From assembly GCF_021729155.1 (NCBI RefSeq), contig NZ_JAJQYA010000039.1, positions 2,872-50,870 of the forward strand: a stretch of DNA of 47,999 nt, read 5' to 3'. The position numbers and the translations under genes were made by a program. This document shows, in pieces, positions 18,411 to 26,439 of this stretch. Under the pieces are notes generated by a model. It was not told the origin of the DNA, searched no databases, and was given only the letters and a program-made list of their open reading frames with translations. The DNA comes from Membranihabitans marinus. GTDB lineage: Bacteria > Bacteroidota > Bacteroidia > Chitinophagales > Saprospiraceae. How positions within the stretch are numbered: the first letter of the stretch is position 1; the number at the start of each line of letters is the position of its first letter.

Positions 18411-18911
18411 ATGAATTACAACCAAATTTTTAATGAAGAAGTTTTTCCTCTTCGTGACAAATTATATCGATTTTCATTGGGCATCGTTAGAAAGAACGAC
18501 ATAGCCGAAGATGTAGTACAAGAGGTATTGATAAAGGTGTGGGACAAGCGTGAAGATTGGGTTAATTGGAAGAATATTAAAGCAATGACATATACCATCA
18601 CAAGAAATTTGTCCTTGGACAAATTAAAAAGTAAGCACAATCAACTAAAACCCATGTTGGATGGTTTTGATACTGCAGCAGATGGAGACAGTCCAATGGG
18701 TGAATTGATATCGAAAGATGTCAATGCCATTGTCCAAAAAGCCATTTATCAATTAAACGATGTCCAGCGAATGGTCATCCAACTCAGAGATATGGAAGGC
18801 TATACCTATAATGAAATAGCCGACATAACCAATCTGACCTTGGCCCAGGTAAAAGTCAATCTGCACAGAGGTCGATTGGAATTGCGTAAAACACTACAAA
18901 ATATTTTGTAA
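18411..18911 (+). CDS. ECF-type RNA polymerase sigma factor (sigma-70 family)
   Basis: 166 residues. Region 2 is at about 25-75 (NDIAEDVVQEVLIKVWDKR, ITRNLSLDKLKS) and region 4 at about 115-163 (QRMVIQLRDMEGYTYNEIA, LTLAQVKVNLHRGR), the normal two-domain ECF layout with no extra domains. It would direct transcription of a small regulon in response to an envelope signal. The stop codon overlaps the start of the next gene (TAATG), the usual coupling between an ECF sigma factor and its anti-sigma. The target promoters cannot be told from the window. Confidence 0.95.
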   Translation: MNYNQIFNEEVFPLRDKLYRFSLGIVRKNDIAEDVVQEVLIKVWDKREDWVNWKNIKAMTYTITRNLSLDKLKSKHNQLKPMLDGFDTAADGDSPMGELISKDVNAIVQKAIYQLNDVQRMVIQLRDMEGYTYNEIADITNLTLAQVKVNLHRGRLELRKTLQNIL

Positions 18912-19390
18912 TGACAACTAAAGAAATAGAACAAATCATCGAAAAATATCTCAACGCGGAATCTTCCATTCAAGAAGAAGAGTTATTGAGATCATGGATA
19001 AGTCAACAAAATGACCTCCCTGAAGAATACCGGTATTTAAAGGATATGTTTGGATATTTTGATGTTCAAAAAATAAATACATCTATACCTAATTTTGTAA
19101 ATCCAAGTCAAGAAAGACCTGTTATTCAAAAAAATAAAAGAATAATAAATATACAATGGATAGGTATTGCCGCATCGATACTATTATTAATTGGTTATTT
19201 TACACTTTTTAATAATAGAAATCTACAACCATATACTAATGATACCTTTGAGGATCCAACTGTAGCCGCTGAAAATGCAGCAGAGGCATTGGAGTTAATT
19301 GCCTATCAACTCAACAAAGGCAGTGCGATAACCAAGGAAAATGTAAAAGATTTGGAAGTCATCAATAAATATATAAACATTTTTAAATAA
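18911..19390 (+). CDS. Probable anti-sigma factor, single-TM protein
   Basis: 159 residues. A soluble N-terminal part (EIEQIIEKYLNAESSIQEEE, then LLRSWI) has the composition of short Bacteroidota anti-sigma domains. One membrane helix lies at about 81-100 (IQWIGIAASILLLIGYFTLF), followed by about 59 periplasmic residues. It overlaps the sigma factor stop codon by one base and so is surely co-translated. The role is inferred from position and topology. I see no zinc-binding HxxxCxxC motif, so it is not a classical ZAS-type anti-sigma. Confidence 0.7.
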   Translation: MTTKEIEQIIEKYLNAESSIQEEELLRSWISQQNDLPEEYRYLKDMFGYFDVQKINTSIPNFVNPSQERPVIQKNKRIINIQWIGIAASILLLIGYFTLFNNRNLQPYTNDTFEDPTVAAENAAEALELIAYQLNKGSAITKENVKDLEVINKYINIFK

Positions 19391-19408
19391 AATTTTAATC
19401 CTAAAATA

Positions 19409-19885
19409 ATGAAAAACAAGGTAATTGCTGTTTTTATTCTTCTTTTAAGTGTGGTATTTCTTCAAGCCCAAAATAAATCCGTCAACGATTTTTTTGAAAA
19501 ATATAAAGCAGACTCCAGTTTCACCATCGTCAACATCAGTCCCAGCATGTTTTCCATCATTTCGGGAATGGATATAGAAAGTATGGATGCCGACGTCAAA
19601 GAATTGCTAAATAGCATTACAGGGTTAAAAATTCTGAGTAAAAATGATGGCAATAAATATTATAAAGAAGCACTACAAATGCTTAATAACAATCCTATGG
19701 AAGAATTAATGTCCATTAAAGAAGAGGATAGCGAAGTGCTGATCTATGGAAAAAACGATGGCAATCAGCATCTTTCCGAAGTTATTATGTTGACCTTAGA
19801 GAAAAACAACTTTGTATTAATGCAAATTATGGGTAAAATTTCATTGAGCCAACTTTCGAAATTAAGCTCTACCTTTAATCGTTAA
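19409..19885 (+). CDS. DUF4252 domain-containing protein
   Basis: 158 residues with a signal peptide (MKNKVIAVFILLLSVVFLQA, then QN). The mature part, with FFEKYKADSSFTIVNIS, SGMDIESMD and a C-terminal SEVIMLTLEKNNFVLMQIMG, matches the DUF4252 family of exported Bacteroidota proteins. These often sit beside an ECF sigma factor and anti-sigma gene, as here (18 bp after the anti-sigma gene). The biochemical function of the family is unknown. It may be a periplasmic sensor or an output of the sigma factor, but that is inference from context only. Confidence 0.85.
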   Translation: MKNKVIAVFILLLSVVFLQAQNKSVNDFFEKYKADSSFTIVNISPSMFSIISGMDIESMDADVKELLNSITGLKILSKNDGNKYYKEALQMLNNNPMEELMSIKEEDSEVLIYGKNDGNQHLSEVIMLTLEKNNFVLMQIMGKISLSQLSKLSSTFNR

Positions 19886-19944
19886 AAATATTTAATTTTA
19901 ATTTTCTATCTTAGATATACATTAGAATTCAGGAAAGCAAATCT

Positions 19945-20718
19945 ATGGAATTTCAAAATTTAAAAGTTACTACACAGGATCAAATCGTTGTTTTAACCAT
20001 ATCTCGACCTCAACAATTGAATGCGTTAAATAATGTAACCATGAACGAATTAGAACAATTCGTCAACAGTATTGCATTGGATAAACAGATAAAAGGTTTG
20101 GTGATTACTGGCGACGGCAATAAAGCCTTTGTCGCTGGAGCAGATATCAAAGAGTTTACTGAATTGGATGTCAAAGGCGCTGAATCGATGGCTGAGAGAG
20201 GACAAAAAATTTTCCAATCCATTGAAGACCTCCCCTTCCCCGTAGTAGCAGCGATCAATGGATTTGCCCTAGGTGGCGGATTGGAGCTCGCCCTTGCTTG
20301 TCACATCAGAGTAGCTGGCAGCACGGTTCAAATGGGACTGCCAGAGGTAAAACTGGGAATCATTCCGGGCTATGGAGGCACGCAGAGGCTAACCAAAATC
20401 ATCGGCAGAGCCAAGGCCATTGAATTTATTGCCTCGGGTGAAATGATTGAAGCCCGAAAAGCTAAAGAAATGGGTCTGATCTCCCATGTAACTATATTGG
20501 GAAATGAATTATTGAAATCTATTGAACTTATTCATTCCATCACAAAATATTCTCCCAATACCATGTCCAAAATCCTGAAGGCTACGGCTATAGCAGGTAG
20601 TAAAAACGGATATCAGTATGAAAGAGAAGCCTTTGGAGAACTTTTCAATACCCAAGATGCCAAAGAAGGTATTCAGGCTTTTATTGAAAAAAGAAAGCCG
20701 TCCTTTAAAGGATTTTAA
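19945..20718 (+). CDS. Enoyl-CoA hydratase/isomerase family protein
   Basis: 257 residues, the usual length of the crotonase family. It hydrates trans-2-enoyl-CoA in fatty-acid or short-chain acyl-CoA breakdown. The CoA and oxyanion-hole segment is AFVAGADIKEF (61-71). Both catalytic glutamates of true hydratases are present and 20 residues apart as expected: E114 in ALGGGLELA and E134 in GLPEVKLGIIPGYGGTQRL. This favours hydratase over isomerase. The gene follows the DUF4252 gene by 59 bp and converges with a short-chain dehydrogenase gene. Together they could supply two consecutive beta-oxidation steps, but the natural chain length is unknown. Confidence 0.93.
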   Translation: MEFQNLKVTTQDQIVVLTISRPQQLNALNNVTMNELEQFVNSIALDKQIKGLVITGDGNKAFVAGADIKEFTELDVKGAESMAERGQKIFQSIEDLPFPVVAAINGFALGGGLELALACHIRVAGSTVQMGLPEVKLGIIPGYGGTQRLTKIIGRAKAIEFIASGEMIEARKAKEMGLISHVTILGNELLKSIELIHSITKYSPNTMSKILKATAIAGSKNGYQYEREAFGELFNTQDAKEGIQAFIEKRKPSFKGF

Positions 20719-20769
20719 AACTGGATATATGGTTGTGGATTAGCACCGACAACAATAATCTAGGTTATG

Positions 20770-21534
20770 CTATGTCATTCGGACGGCACCGTCGAGACGG
20801 ATAACACTTCCATTGATCATGACATTGGTCAATATCGATATAACCAATTGACCGTATTCTGACGGCTTACCTAATCTATGTGGAAAGGGAATTTGTGCGG
20901 CTAAGTCGGCTTGAACCTTGTCGGGAAAACTATCCACCATGGCCGTCTTAAAAATCCCAGGAGCAATGGCATTTATCCTGATTCCGTGGCTAGCCAATTC
21001 TCTGGCTGCAGGAAGAATCATTGCATTGACTCCCCCCTTAGAGGCCGCATAAGCCACCTGACCTATCTGTCCTTCATAACTGGCAACACTAGATGTCAAA
21101 ATAATACAACCCCGTTCTCCATCTGGGTATTCAGGCTCGTTCTCTAAAAGAATAGGGGTGATAGCATTTACAAAGTAAAAACTACCTAGGAGATTGATCG
21201 ATATCACCTTTTCAAACAGAGAACCGGAATGAGAACCTTTAGTCTTGCTATAAATCTTGGCCGCTGGTGCTATTCCCGCACAGTGAATACCTCCGTGAAT
21301 ATGGCCCCAATGTTTCTGTCCCTGCCTTAAAGTTGTAGTCAATAAATCATTTTGAGATACATCACAGAGGTGTTTTGACAATACTCTAGGGGAGTGATCC
21401 AATAAATCGAGGCCTTCCTTAGAATGGTCTATTGCCATAACCATTCCTCCCCTACTCAATATATGTTCCACCGTTGCCATACCCAATCCAGATCCTGCTC
21501 CAGTAATGGCAAAAACTTTATTTTTAATCTCCAT
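20770..21534 (-). CDS. Short-chain dehydrogenase/reductase, 3-hydroxyacyl-CoA dehydrogenase type II-like
   Basis: 254 residues, classical SDR. The cofactor-binding motif TGAGSGLG lies at 11-18, D36 after the second strand suggests NAD+ preference, a catalytic serine lies at S148/S149 (ILTSSVAS), and Y162/K166 form the YxxxK pair (YAASK). The stretch APGIFKTAM and the overall pattern resemble HSD10-type enzymes that oxidise 3-hydroxyacyl-CoA. That would fit the neighbouring enoyl-CoA hydratase, whose 3' end faces this gene's 3' end 52 bp away. Substrate assignment is an inference, since many SDRs share these motifs. Confidence 0.9.
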   Translation of the reverse strand: MEIKNKVFAITGAGSGLGMATVEHILSRGGMVMAIDHSKEGLDLLDHSPRVLSKHLCDVSQNDLLTTTLRQGQKHWGHIHGGIHCAGIAPAAKIYSKTKGSHSGSLFEKVISINLLGSFYFVNAITPILLENEPEYPDGERGCIILTSSVASYEGQIGQVAYAASKGGVNAMILPAARELASHGIRINAIAPGIFKTAMVDSFPDKVQADLAAQIPFPHRLGKPSEYGQLVISILTNVMINGSVIRLDGAVRMT

Positions 21535-22262
21535 ATTCCATGATTTTCGTATTGATCTAAGATAGGAAATAAAACAATGGATCTTTAGTTAAAATTGGAC
21601 AATTGAAAAGATACAACTCCATTGGGAATAATAAATTCATCATGAGTGTCCCAAATATTCGTACTTAGGTAAAACAACATGAGTATCCAATATAAATGTA
21701 AAAGGCAAAGACCAGATATATGAAATGTATTCTGAATTACAATAAAATCAAAAATAATAGGATTAGAACATGGTTTTCACGGGAGATAAATAAGCCATTT
21801 TAATAGTAATAAATTCAGTCATGCTTATGATTACTCCTAGTATTTCACTATAACTATGTTTTTATTTTAATCGATTTAGCCATTGCGACCTCATAGTATT
21901 AGGATACATTGTAAAAATTCCGTCCTGGTATCACCGATTTATCTAATATGGCAAAATGCCATCCATAGTCAACGAACCATGGTTCCGATACTGATGGAAG
22001 ACCATTCGTGTTCAATATCACCGGCATAGAATATCGCTTAAATCAATATTTTAGGTGAAAAAATAACTATTGTAACTGGCAATACTTTCCACTCAAAAAT
22101 ACCATAATGAAGGCTATGTTAATAAAAGGGGTTATACCAATTTCATTTATATTCTTTTTTACACCAATAGCTCCTGCTTAGTTTCATTACAGACGGGCCG
22201 ACAATATATATACTTCAGTCTGATCAATTTTCAAACTAGTCCTAGATTATTGCTTCCCCTGC
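21535..22262. other. Intergenic region without recognised gene
   Basis: 730 bp of A+T-rich DNA between the divergent-side start of the SDR gene and the end of rlmF. I see no reading frame of any length with coding character, no tRNA-like fold and no clear repeat. It may contain the SDR promoter close to 21540-21600, but no exact TAnnTTTG is evident. Confidence 0.45.
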
Positions 22263-23222
22263 TTACTGCCATCTCTTTTGCCCCCATGCTTGGCGCTCTT
22301 CGGAGGACAAAAAGGTCCAGGCCACGATGCGGCTAGATTTGTTCCCTGTGCCCATGGCTATGGTTTTGAGTTGGAAGATGTCGGTTTTGTCCAAGAGTTT
22401 ATAAATGCGTTCTACATTGGATTGTTTGGAGACCAGGGTGGTAAACCACAGACAATTTTTGCCTATAAACTCACTTTCTTTGATCATATTGATGATAAAT
22501 TGGTATTCACCTCCAAAATAAATCAGTTCATTGTTGATTCCTGAAAAATTGAGGGTAGGCGTTTTTTCTCTTTTCCCTGAAAGGTTCTTTATTTTTCTTC
22601 TACTTCCTTTTTGAGCCTCCTTCTTGGACGAATGGAAGGGAGGATTGCAGATGGACAGATCGATCTTTTCATCTCTTTCTAAGATGCCTCTAAAGATGGA
22701 TTTGGGATTGTTTTGCAATCTACAGCTGATCTTATTCTCTAATTGAGGATTGGAGTCGATAATTTGTTGGGCTGACTCCAGCGATTTCGAATTTACATCA
22801 CAGCCTATGAATTGCCAATCGTATTCTGTGACTCCGATGATGGGATAGATACAACTGGCGCCCACACCTACATCGAGACAAGTAACACGATCACCTGTGG
22901 GAATAATTCCGTCGTTGTTCTCAGCCAGTAAATCGGCCATATGGTGAAGGTAATCGGCTCGTCCGGGAATGGGGGGACATAGATTCTCATCGGGAAAATC
23001 CCATTTTTCTATCCCATAATAATGGTGAAGTAGGGCTTGGTTGAGCAATTTAACCGCTCTGGGATTGGCAAAGTCTATGGAATCAGATCCTTGTTTGGAA
23101 GGTTTTACATGGTTTTTTAATTCCGGGATGGCTTGAATGAGGGCCTGTAGATCATATCTTTCTCGGTTCTTATTGCGAGGGTGCAGCCTGGTTTTGACTT
23201 GTTTATTGATTTCTTGGGACAT
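22263..23222 (-). CDS. rlmF: 23S rRNA (adenine(1618)-N6)-methyltransferase
   Basis: 319 residues. RlmF methylates N6 of A1618 (E. coli numbering) in 23S rRNA using S-adenosylmethionine. The start (LHPRNKNRERYDLQALI, then IPELKNHV) and DFANPRAVKLLNQALLHHYYG, then WDFPDENLCPPIPGRADYLH, are characteristic of the family. The SAM-binding motif is LDVGVGASCIYP (116-127) and the catalytic motif NPPF is at 193-196. It lies alone, with repeats on its 5' side and an empty region on its 3' side. The ATG start is clear. Confidence 0.96.
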   Translation of the reverse strand: MSQEINKQVKTRLHPRNKNRERYDLQALIQAIPELKNHVKPSKQGSDSIDFANPRAVKLLNQALLHHYYGIEKWDFPDENLCPPIPGRADYLHHMADLLAENNDGIIPTGDRVTCLDVGVGASCIYPIIGVTEYDWQFIGCDVNSKSLESAQQIIDSNPQLENKISCRLQNNPKSIFRGILERDEKIDLSICNPPFHSSKKEAQKGSRRKIKNLSGKREKTPTLNFSGINNELIYFGGEYQFIINMIKESEFIGKNCLWFTTLVSKQSNVERIYKLLDKTDIFQLKTIAMGTGNKSSRIVAWTFLSSEERQAWGQKRWQ

Positions 23223-23339
23223 GATATCTTGTATATAGACGGTGTATTATTCTTGACCACGGATTCGATAAGGCCTAATATATTAGGACAACGATAATGG
23301 TGTTGGCCAATGCTGAATTCTGAACCCTAAATGTAGTTC

Positions 23340-23910
23340 TTTTTTTTATAATAGTTGGATGACCGAATGAAGTTGCTCGAAGAGCAACCAAAGGTCGTAA
23401 ATCGACCTTTGATGAGGGAACCGAGGCCTCCCGGCCGAGGCGTGACTGCCCCGTAATTCGAAAGATTTTTAGCCACTGGCTTCGGCGTGACTGCAATGTA
23501 AATCGTGAGGATTTCCCCTTAATCTTTTATGTCGTCCTTTCAGGACTTCTTTTCAAGATGACAATTAATTCATAGGGTTTCACCCTATGCTGACATATTT
23601 CGTCCTTTCAGGACTTTTTTATCAAGCTGATTTGGCGTAATTACACTTCAATTCGGCAGCGAATTTTCACTGCGTATACGCGTGATATTTTAATGCATTT
23701 GAGGACGTAGAGACATGACCGAATGAAGTTGCTCGAAGAGCAACCAAAGGTCGTAAATCGACCTTTGATGAGGATGACTGAGCGTAGTTGCTCTTTAGAG
23801 CAACCATTGATCCTTAATGGATCAATGGCGAGGATGACCGAATGAAGCTCGAAGAGCCAAATGCCTTAAATAGGCATTTGATGAGGGAACCGGAGCCACT
23901 GTGCTCCGGC
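23340..23910 (+). repeat. Tandem multi-hairpin elements, forward orientation (best-preserved cluster)
   Basis: Four H1-H2 pairs share the leader GACCGAATGAAG (or a close variant) and the linker GATGAGG. The pairs are 23372-23386 with 23388-23410, 23729-23743 with 23745-23767, 23788-23803 with 23804-23828, and 23847-23857 with 23858-23880. A closing H3 lies at 23890-23909. H2 stems are CAAAGGTCG (twice), CCATTGATCC and CAAATGCCT, each perfectly paired with its own partner around TAAAT or TTAAT. The H3 position after the first pair (23420-23440) is broken and not self-complementary. A repeat of the 5519-5640 type is embedded at about 23532-23620. Confidence 0.85.
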
Positions 23911-24165
23911 GTGACTGCCCTGTAAATTGAAAGATTTTTAGCCACTGCACTCCGGCATGACTGCCCTGTAATTCGAAAGATTTTTAGCTCCGGCGTGAAT
24001 GCCCTGAAAATTGTTAGGTATTTTACCACTGGCTCCGGCGTAGTATCAATAAAATTTCATGACAATCTTTACTGCGCTCCGGCGTGACTGCCCTGTAAAT
24101 TGTTAGGTATTTTACCACCTCGCTCCGGCGTGATTACCCCGTAATTCGAAAGATTGCCGTTAATT
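23885..24165 (+). repeat. Degenerate tandem unit, CTCCGGCGTGACTGCCC family
   Basis: About five imperfect copies of a 45-65-bp unit. The unit has CTCCGGCGTGACTGCCC, then TGTAAATTG or CGTAATTCG, then AAAGATTTTTAGCCACTG or TTAGGTATTTTACCACT. The core recurs once at about 23437-23485, near 12720-12750 and, inverted, near 5655-5710. It follows the H3 hairpin directly, so it may be the tail of the multi-hairpin element. No reading frame stands out. Confidence 0.7.
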
Positions 24166-24255
24166 TTAATATATTTCGTATAATACACTGTAAGTGATTC
24201 ACATAGGTCCTACTTGATTCCTTATGATGGTAGGTAAATTTAAATACAATTGATT

Positions 24256-24651
24256 ATGGTCAAAATAATATCAACTCCCAATTGTGGAAACTCACCCAAG
24301 ATGGAATTTATCAAACAATTCAATATTGACTTTGCAGAAGGAAACATATCCTATTTAACCGACAGAGTGACAGATGATATAATATGGCAGATCATTGGCG
24401 ATAAAATTATAGTGGGCAAAACCAATTTTGTAAAAGCAATGGAGGAAATGAAATCCATAAAAGTATCAGAATTAACCATCACCCAAGTTTTATCCCATGG
24501 AAAAGTAGGTGCTGCGCATGGAATAATAACCCTAGACAATGGAGAACAATATGGGTTTTCTGACTTTTATGATTTTCATGGAGCAAAAGCCATCAAAATA
24601 AAAAAAATCACTTCCTATAGTATAAAATGCAATGATAACAAATCAGTCTAG
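24256..24651 (+). CDS. NTF2-like / SnoaL-like domain protein
   Basis: 131 residues from the ATG at 24256. A TTG two codons upstream is less likely. It is a single-domain protein of the nuclear transport factor 2-like superfamily, a cone-shaped alpha+beta fold used for small-molecule binding or catalysis. Visible pattern: an N-terminal helix (KMEFIKQFNIDFAEGN), DDIIWQIIGDKIIVGKTNF, and C-terminal strands with GEQYGFSDFYDFHG. The stretch ISTPNCGNSPK before the helix is common in one Bacteroidota subfamily. No catalytic residues can be named and the function is unknown. It stands between the repeat cluster and the small lipoprotein gene. Confidence 0.75.
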   Translation: MVKIISTPNCGNSPKMEFIKQFNIDFAEGNISYLTDRVTDDIIWQIIGDKIIVGKTNFVKAMEEMKSIKVSELTITQVLSHGKVGAAHGIITLDNGEQYGFSDFYDFHGAKAIKIKKITSYSIKCNDNKSV

Positions 24652-24859
24652 ATACAGAGAAACAGAAGTCAGACCGATATAAACCAGAATCAAAATTTTG
24701 AATAGATTAAAAATTTTCACCATATCTGTTTTTTAGGTATCACAGACCTCGACATTCAAATATAATGCTAATATATAACGGTTTATATCAGTAAATTTCC
24801 TATAAAAACCTAAAATTTCTTAATTTTATATATTGTAATCTAATATTATTTGTAATCTT

Positions 24860-24867
24860 TACGTTTG
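24860..24867 (+). promoter_or_regulatory. Possible -7 element for the small lipoprotein/ytxJ operon
   Basis: TACGTTTG matches TAnnTTTG exactly and ends 16 bp before the ATG at 24884. The -33 element is not obvious and the leader would be very short, so this is tentative. Confidence 0.3.
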
Positions 24868-24883
24868 AAAAATAAAATCTATT

Positions 24884-25018
24884 ATGACATATAAATCAAA
24901 AAGCAAGACTTACCTCCTTTTAGCCGTAGTATTTATGGCATTCGTTTTTACAAGTTGCAATAGAGGTTATGGCTGTCCTGGTGAATTTTCTTTAAGCTTT
25001 ATTTTAAACTTATTTTAG
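24884..25018 (+). CDS. Small lipoprotein of 44 residues
   Basis: A short reading frame reads MTYKSKSKTYLLLAV, then VFMAFVFTSC with a lipobox cysteine at C25, then NRGYGCPGEFSLSF to the stop at 25016-25018. The first 24 residues are a normal lipoprotein signal peptide, leaving a mature peptide of only 20 residues with a second cysteine (C31). It ends 19 bp before ytxJ on the same strand, so the two are probably co-transcribed. I recall similar tiny CNRGxGCP lipoproteins in other Bacteroidota but cannot verify that here. The function is unknown. Confidence 0.7.
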   Translation: MTYKSKSKTYLLLAVVFMAFVFTSCNRGYGCPGEFSLSFILNLF

Positions 25019-25037
25019 TATAGTTGGTTAGCCATAT

Positions 25038-25385
25038 ATGAAAAATATTAAAGAATTACAGTCCACTGAAGATTTGGATCTTTTGATTGAAAGATCTAAA
25101 GAAAAGCCACAAATTATTTTTAAACACAGTACGAGTTGTAGTATTAGTGCATTTGTAAAAAACCGTGTTTACAAACAGTTAAAATCAGATTCTCAAGATC
25201 TAGATTTCAATTACTTAGATCTTATTCAATATCGAAACATTAGCAATTTAATCGCCGATCGTTTTCAAGTGATTCATGAATCTCCACAAATTATTGTTGT
25301 TTCAAAAGGACAATCTATCTATAATGCCTCTCACTTAGATATTTCTATGGACGCCCTACCCGTTGTTCTAGAGAAAATATCATAA
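25038..25385 (+). CDS. ytxJ: Monothiol bacilliredoxin of the YtxJ family
   Basis: 115 residues, thioredoxin fold. YtxJ (BrxC) proteins act in bacillithiol-dependent redox repair, removing bacillithiol from mixed disulfides. The active-site segment is FKHSTSCSIS with the single reactive cysteine C34 and a serine where dithiol enzymes have a second cysteine. The cis-proline region appears in VIHESPQIIVVSKGQSIYNASH. Its presence suggests the organism uses bacillithiol, as many Bacteroidota do; the bsh genes are not in this window. It is followed after 25 bp by a terminator. Confidence 0.92.
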   Translation: MKNIKELQSTEDLDLLIERSKEKPQIIFKHSTSCSISAFVKNRVYKQLKSDSQDLDFNYLDLIQYRNISNLIADRFQVIHESPQIIVVSKGQSIYNASHLDISMDALPVVLEKIS

Positions 25386-25410
25386 CCAAAGTTTTACAAA
25401 AATATACATA

Positions 25411-25457
25411 CCCAAGATATCTTTGGACGAAATTTTCACTGACTATCTTGGGTTTTT
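25411..25457 (+). terminator. Rho-independent terminator after ytxJ
   Basis: A 9-bp stem CCCAAGATA/TATCTTGGG encloses a 24-nt loop and is followed by TTTTT. It lies 25 bp after the ytxJ stop. The loop is long but the stem and T-run are clear. Confidence 0.75.
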
Positions 25458-25845
25458 GCTCTTCATAGAACGACAGTGTCATAGTCATATTTACGTGACA
25501 ATATTTTACAACTCCTCCCCCTTTCCTACAACCATATGAAATTATCAGACCAGTAACATAGAATTATTTTATGGCTACAGCGGCAGGTAAGCTACAACTA
25601 TTGCACAGACACCTATACGATACTATCTCCCCTTACACACGAGGACTAATTATCAGTTACTTTGTTTCCCGTATTTTTAATAACACAGGTCCTATTGTAC
25701 GAAATACACAGATATAAAACCAAGTAATATTATAGATTGCCTAGAATTGATATTTAAACTATGGAAAATATTATTCTTTCTATCGGTATGAATTTAGAAA
25801 AAACTAAACCTTCAGTCAATCTGCGATCAACGAAAAGAATCCAAT
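25458..25845. other. Non-coding stretch before the tandem arrays
   Basis: About 390 bp with no credible reading frame, RNA gene or repeat that I can recognise. Confidence 0.45.
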
Positions 25846-25847
25846 CT

Positions 25848-26100
25848 TATCTAGTTTCAACTCACCTAGTTTCAACTCACCTAATTTTAACTCATCTTGT
25901 CTAACTCACCTAGTTTTAATTCTCCTAATTTTAACTCACCTAATTTCACCTCACTTAGTTTTAACTCCTCTAAGCTTAACTCACCTAATTTTAACTCATC
26001 TTGTTTTAGCTCATCTAGTTTCAACTCACCTAAATTCACCTCACTTAGTTTTAACTCCTCTAAGCTTAACTCACCTAATTTTAACTCACCTAATCTTATA
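25848..26100. repeat. 15-bp minisatellite array (CTCACCTAATTTTAA unit)
   Basis: About 16 copies of a 15-bp unit, consensus CTCACCTAATTTTAA with variants such as CTCACTTAGTTTTAA and CTCCTCTAAGCTTAA. A higher-order block of several units is repeated (about 25940-25997 and 26036-26093). One unit near 25893 has 14 bp. Because 15 is a multiple of 3, both strands read as 5-residue repeats (KLGEL on minus, SFNSP on plus), giving open frames of 70-80 codons. The minus frame could only start at a GTG and the 14-bp unit breaks it, so I call this a repeat and not a gene. Confidence 0.85.
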
Positions 26101-26435
26101 CAATGATATCCAACAGAAATTTCCTTATTCACGGCAGTGATCTTATGCTATGGATTATAGGACATTCTCTAAGATTGAATATAATTCGGTGAGCAAAAAA
26201 AGATACATTGATAATAGTTACCCTCTCCATCGATAAAGCAATCCCTTCCCAATAAATACAATCAAATCATTCGATTATTCTATAAAGTTTTTACATAATA
26301 CTACAATAGAGAAATACAAACCTAAGTAATCAAGAAATAAGAAAGCCGCAGAGAAATAGTAGTAAGCCACAGTAATAGGTTATGCCTCATAGAATCTACG
26401 AAAATCTACATATTCTAAACTTACAATGAAAACAG
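26101..26435. other. Spacer between two tandem arrays
   Basis: About 335 bp of A+T-rich sequence with no recognised gene or repeat. Confidence 0.4.
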
Positions 26436-26439
26436 TAAA

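Noticed and set aside
21535-22262. Search for a tRNA or small RNA in the empty region
   Set aside because: I could not find a cloverleaf, a conserved RNA motif or a promoter-terminator pair by eye.
23275-24029. Two 71-73-codon frames on the minus strand with shared FRITGQS segments
   Set aside because: The shared protein stretch comes from the repeated unit near CTGCCCTGTAAATTG; the frames have no start signal.
23340-24165. Regularly repeated hairpins resembling a CRISPR array
   Set aside because: Repeats are not of constant length, spacers are not unique and of equal size, the stems vary, and no cas gene is present.
25887-26132. Minus-strand frame of 81 codons with KLGEL repeats as a possible gene
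   Set aside because: It needs a GTG start without context, arises from a 15-bp tandem unit, and one unit of 14 bp breaks the frame. It is kept as a repeat and mentioned as a finding.
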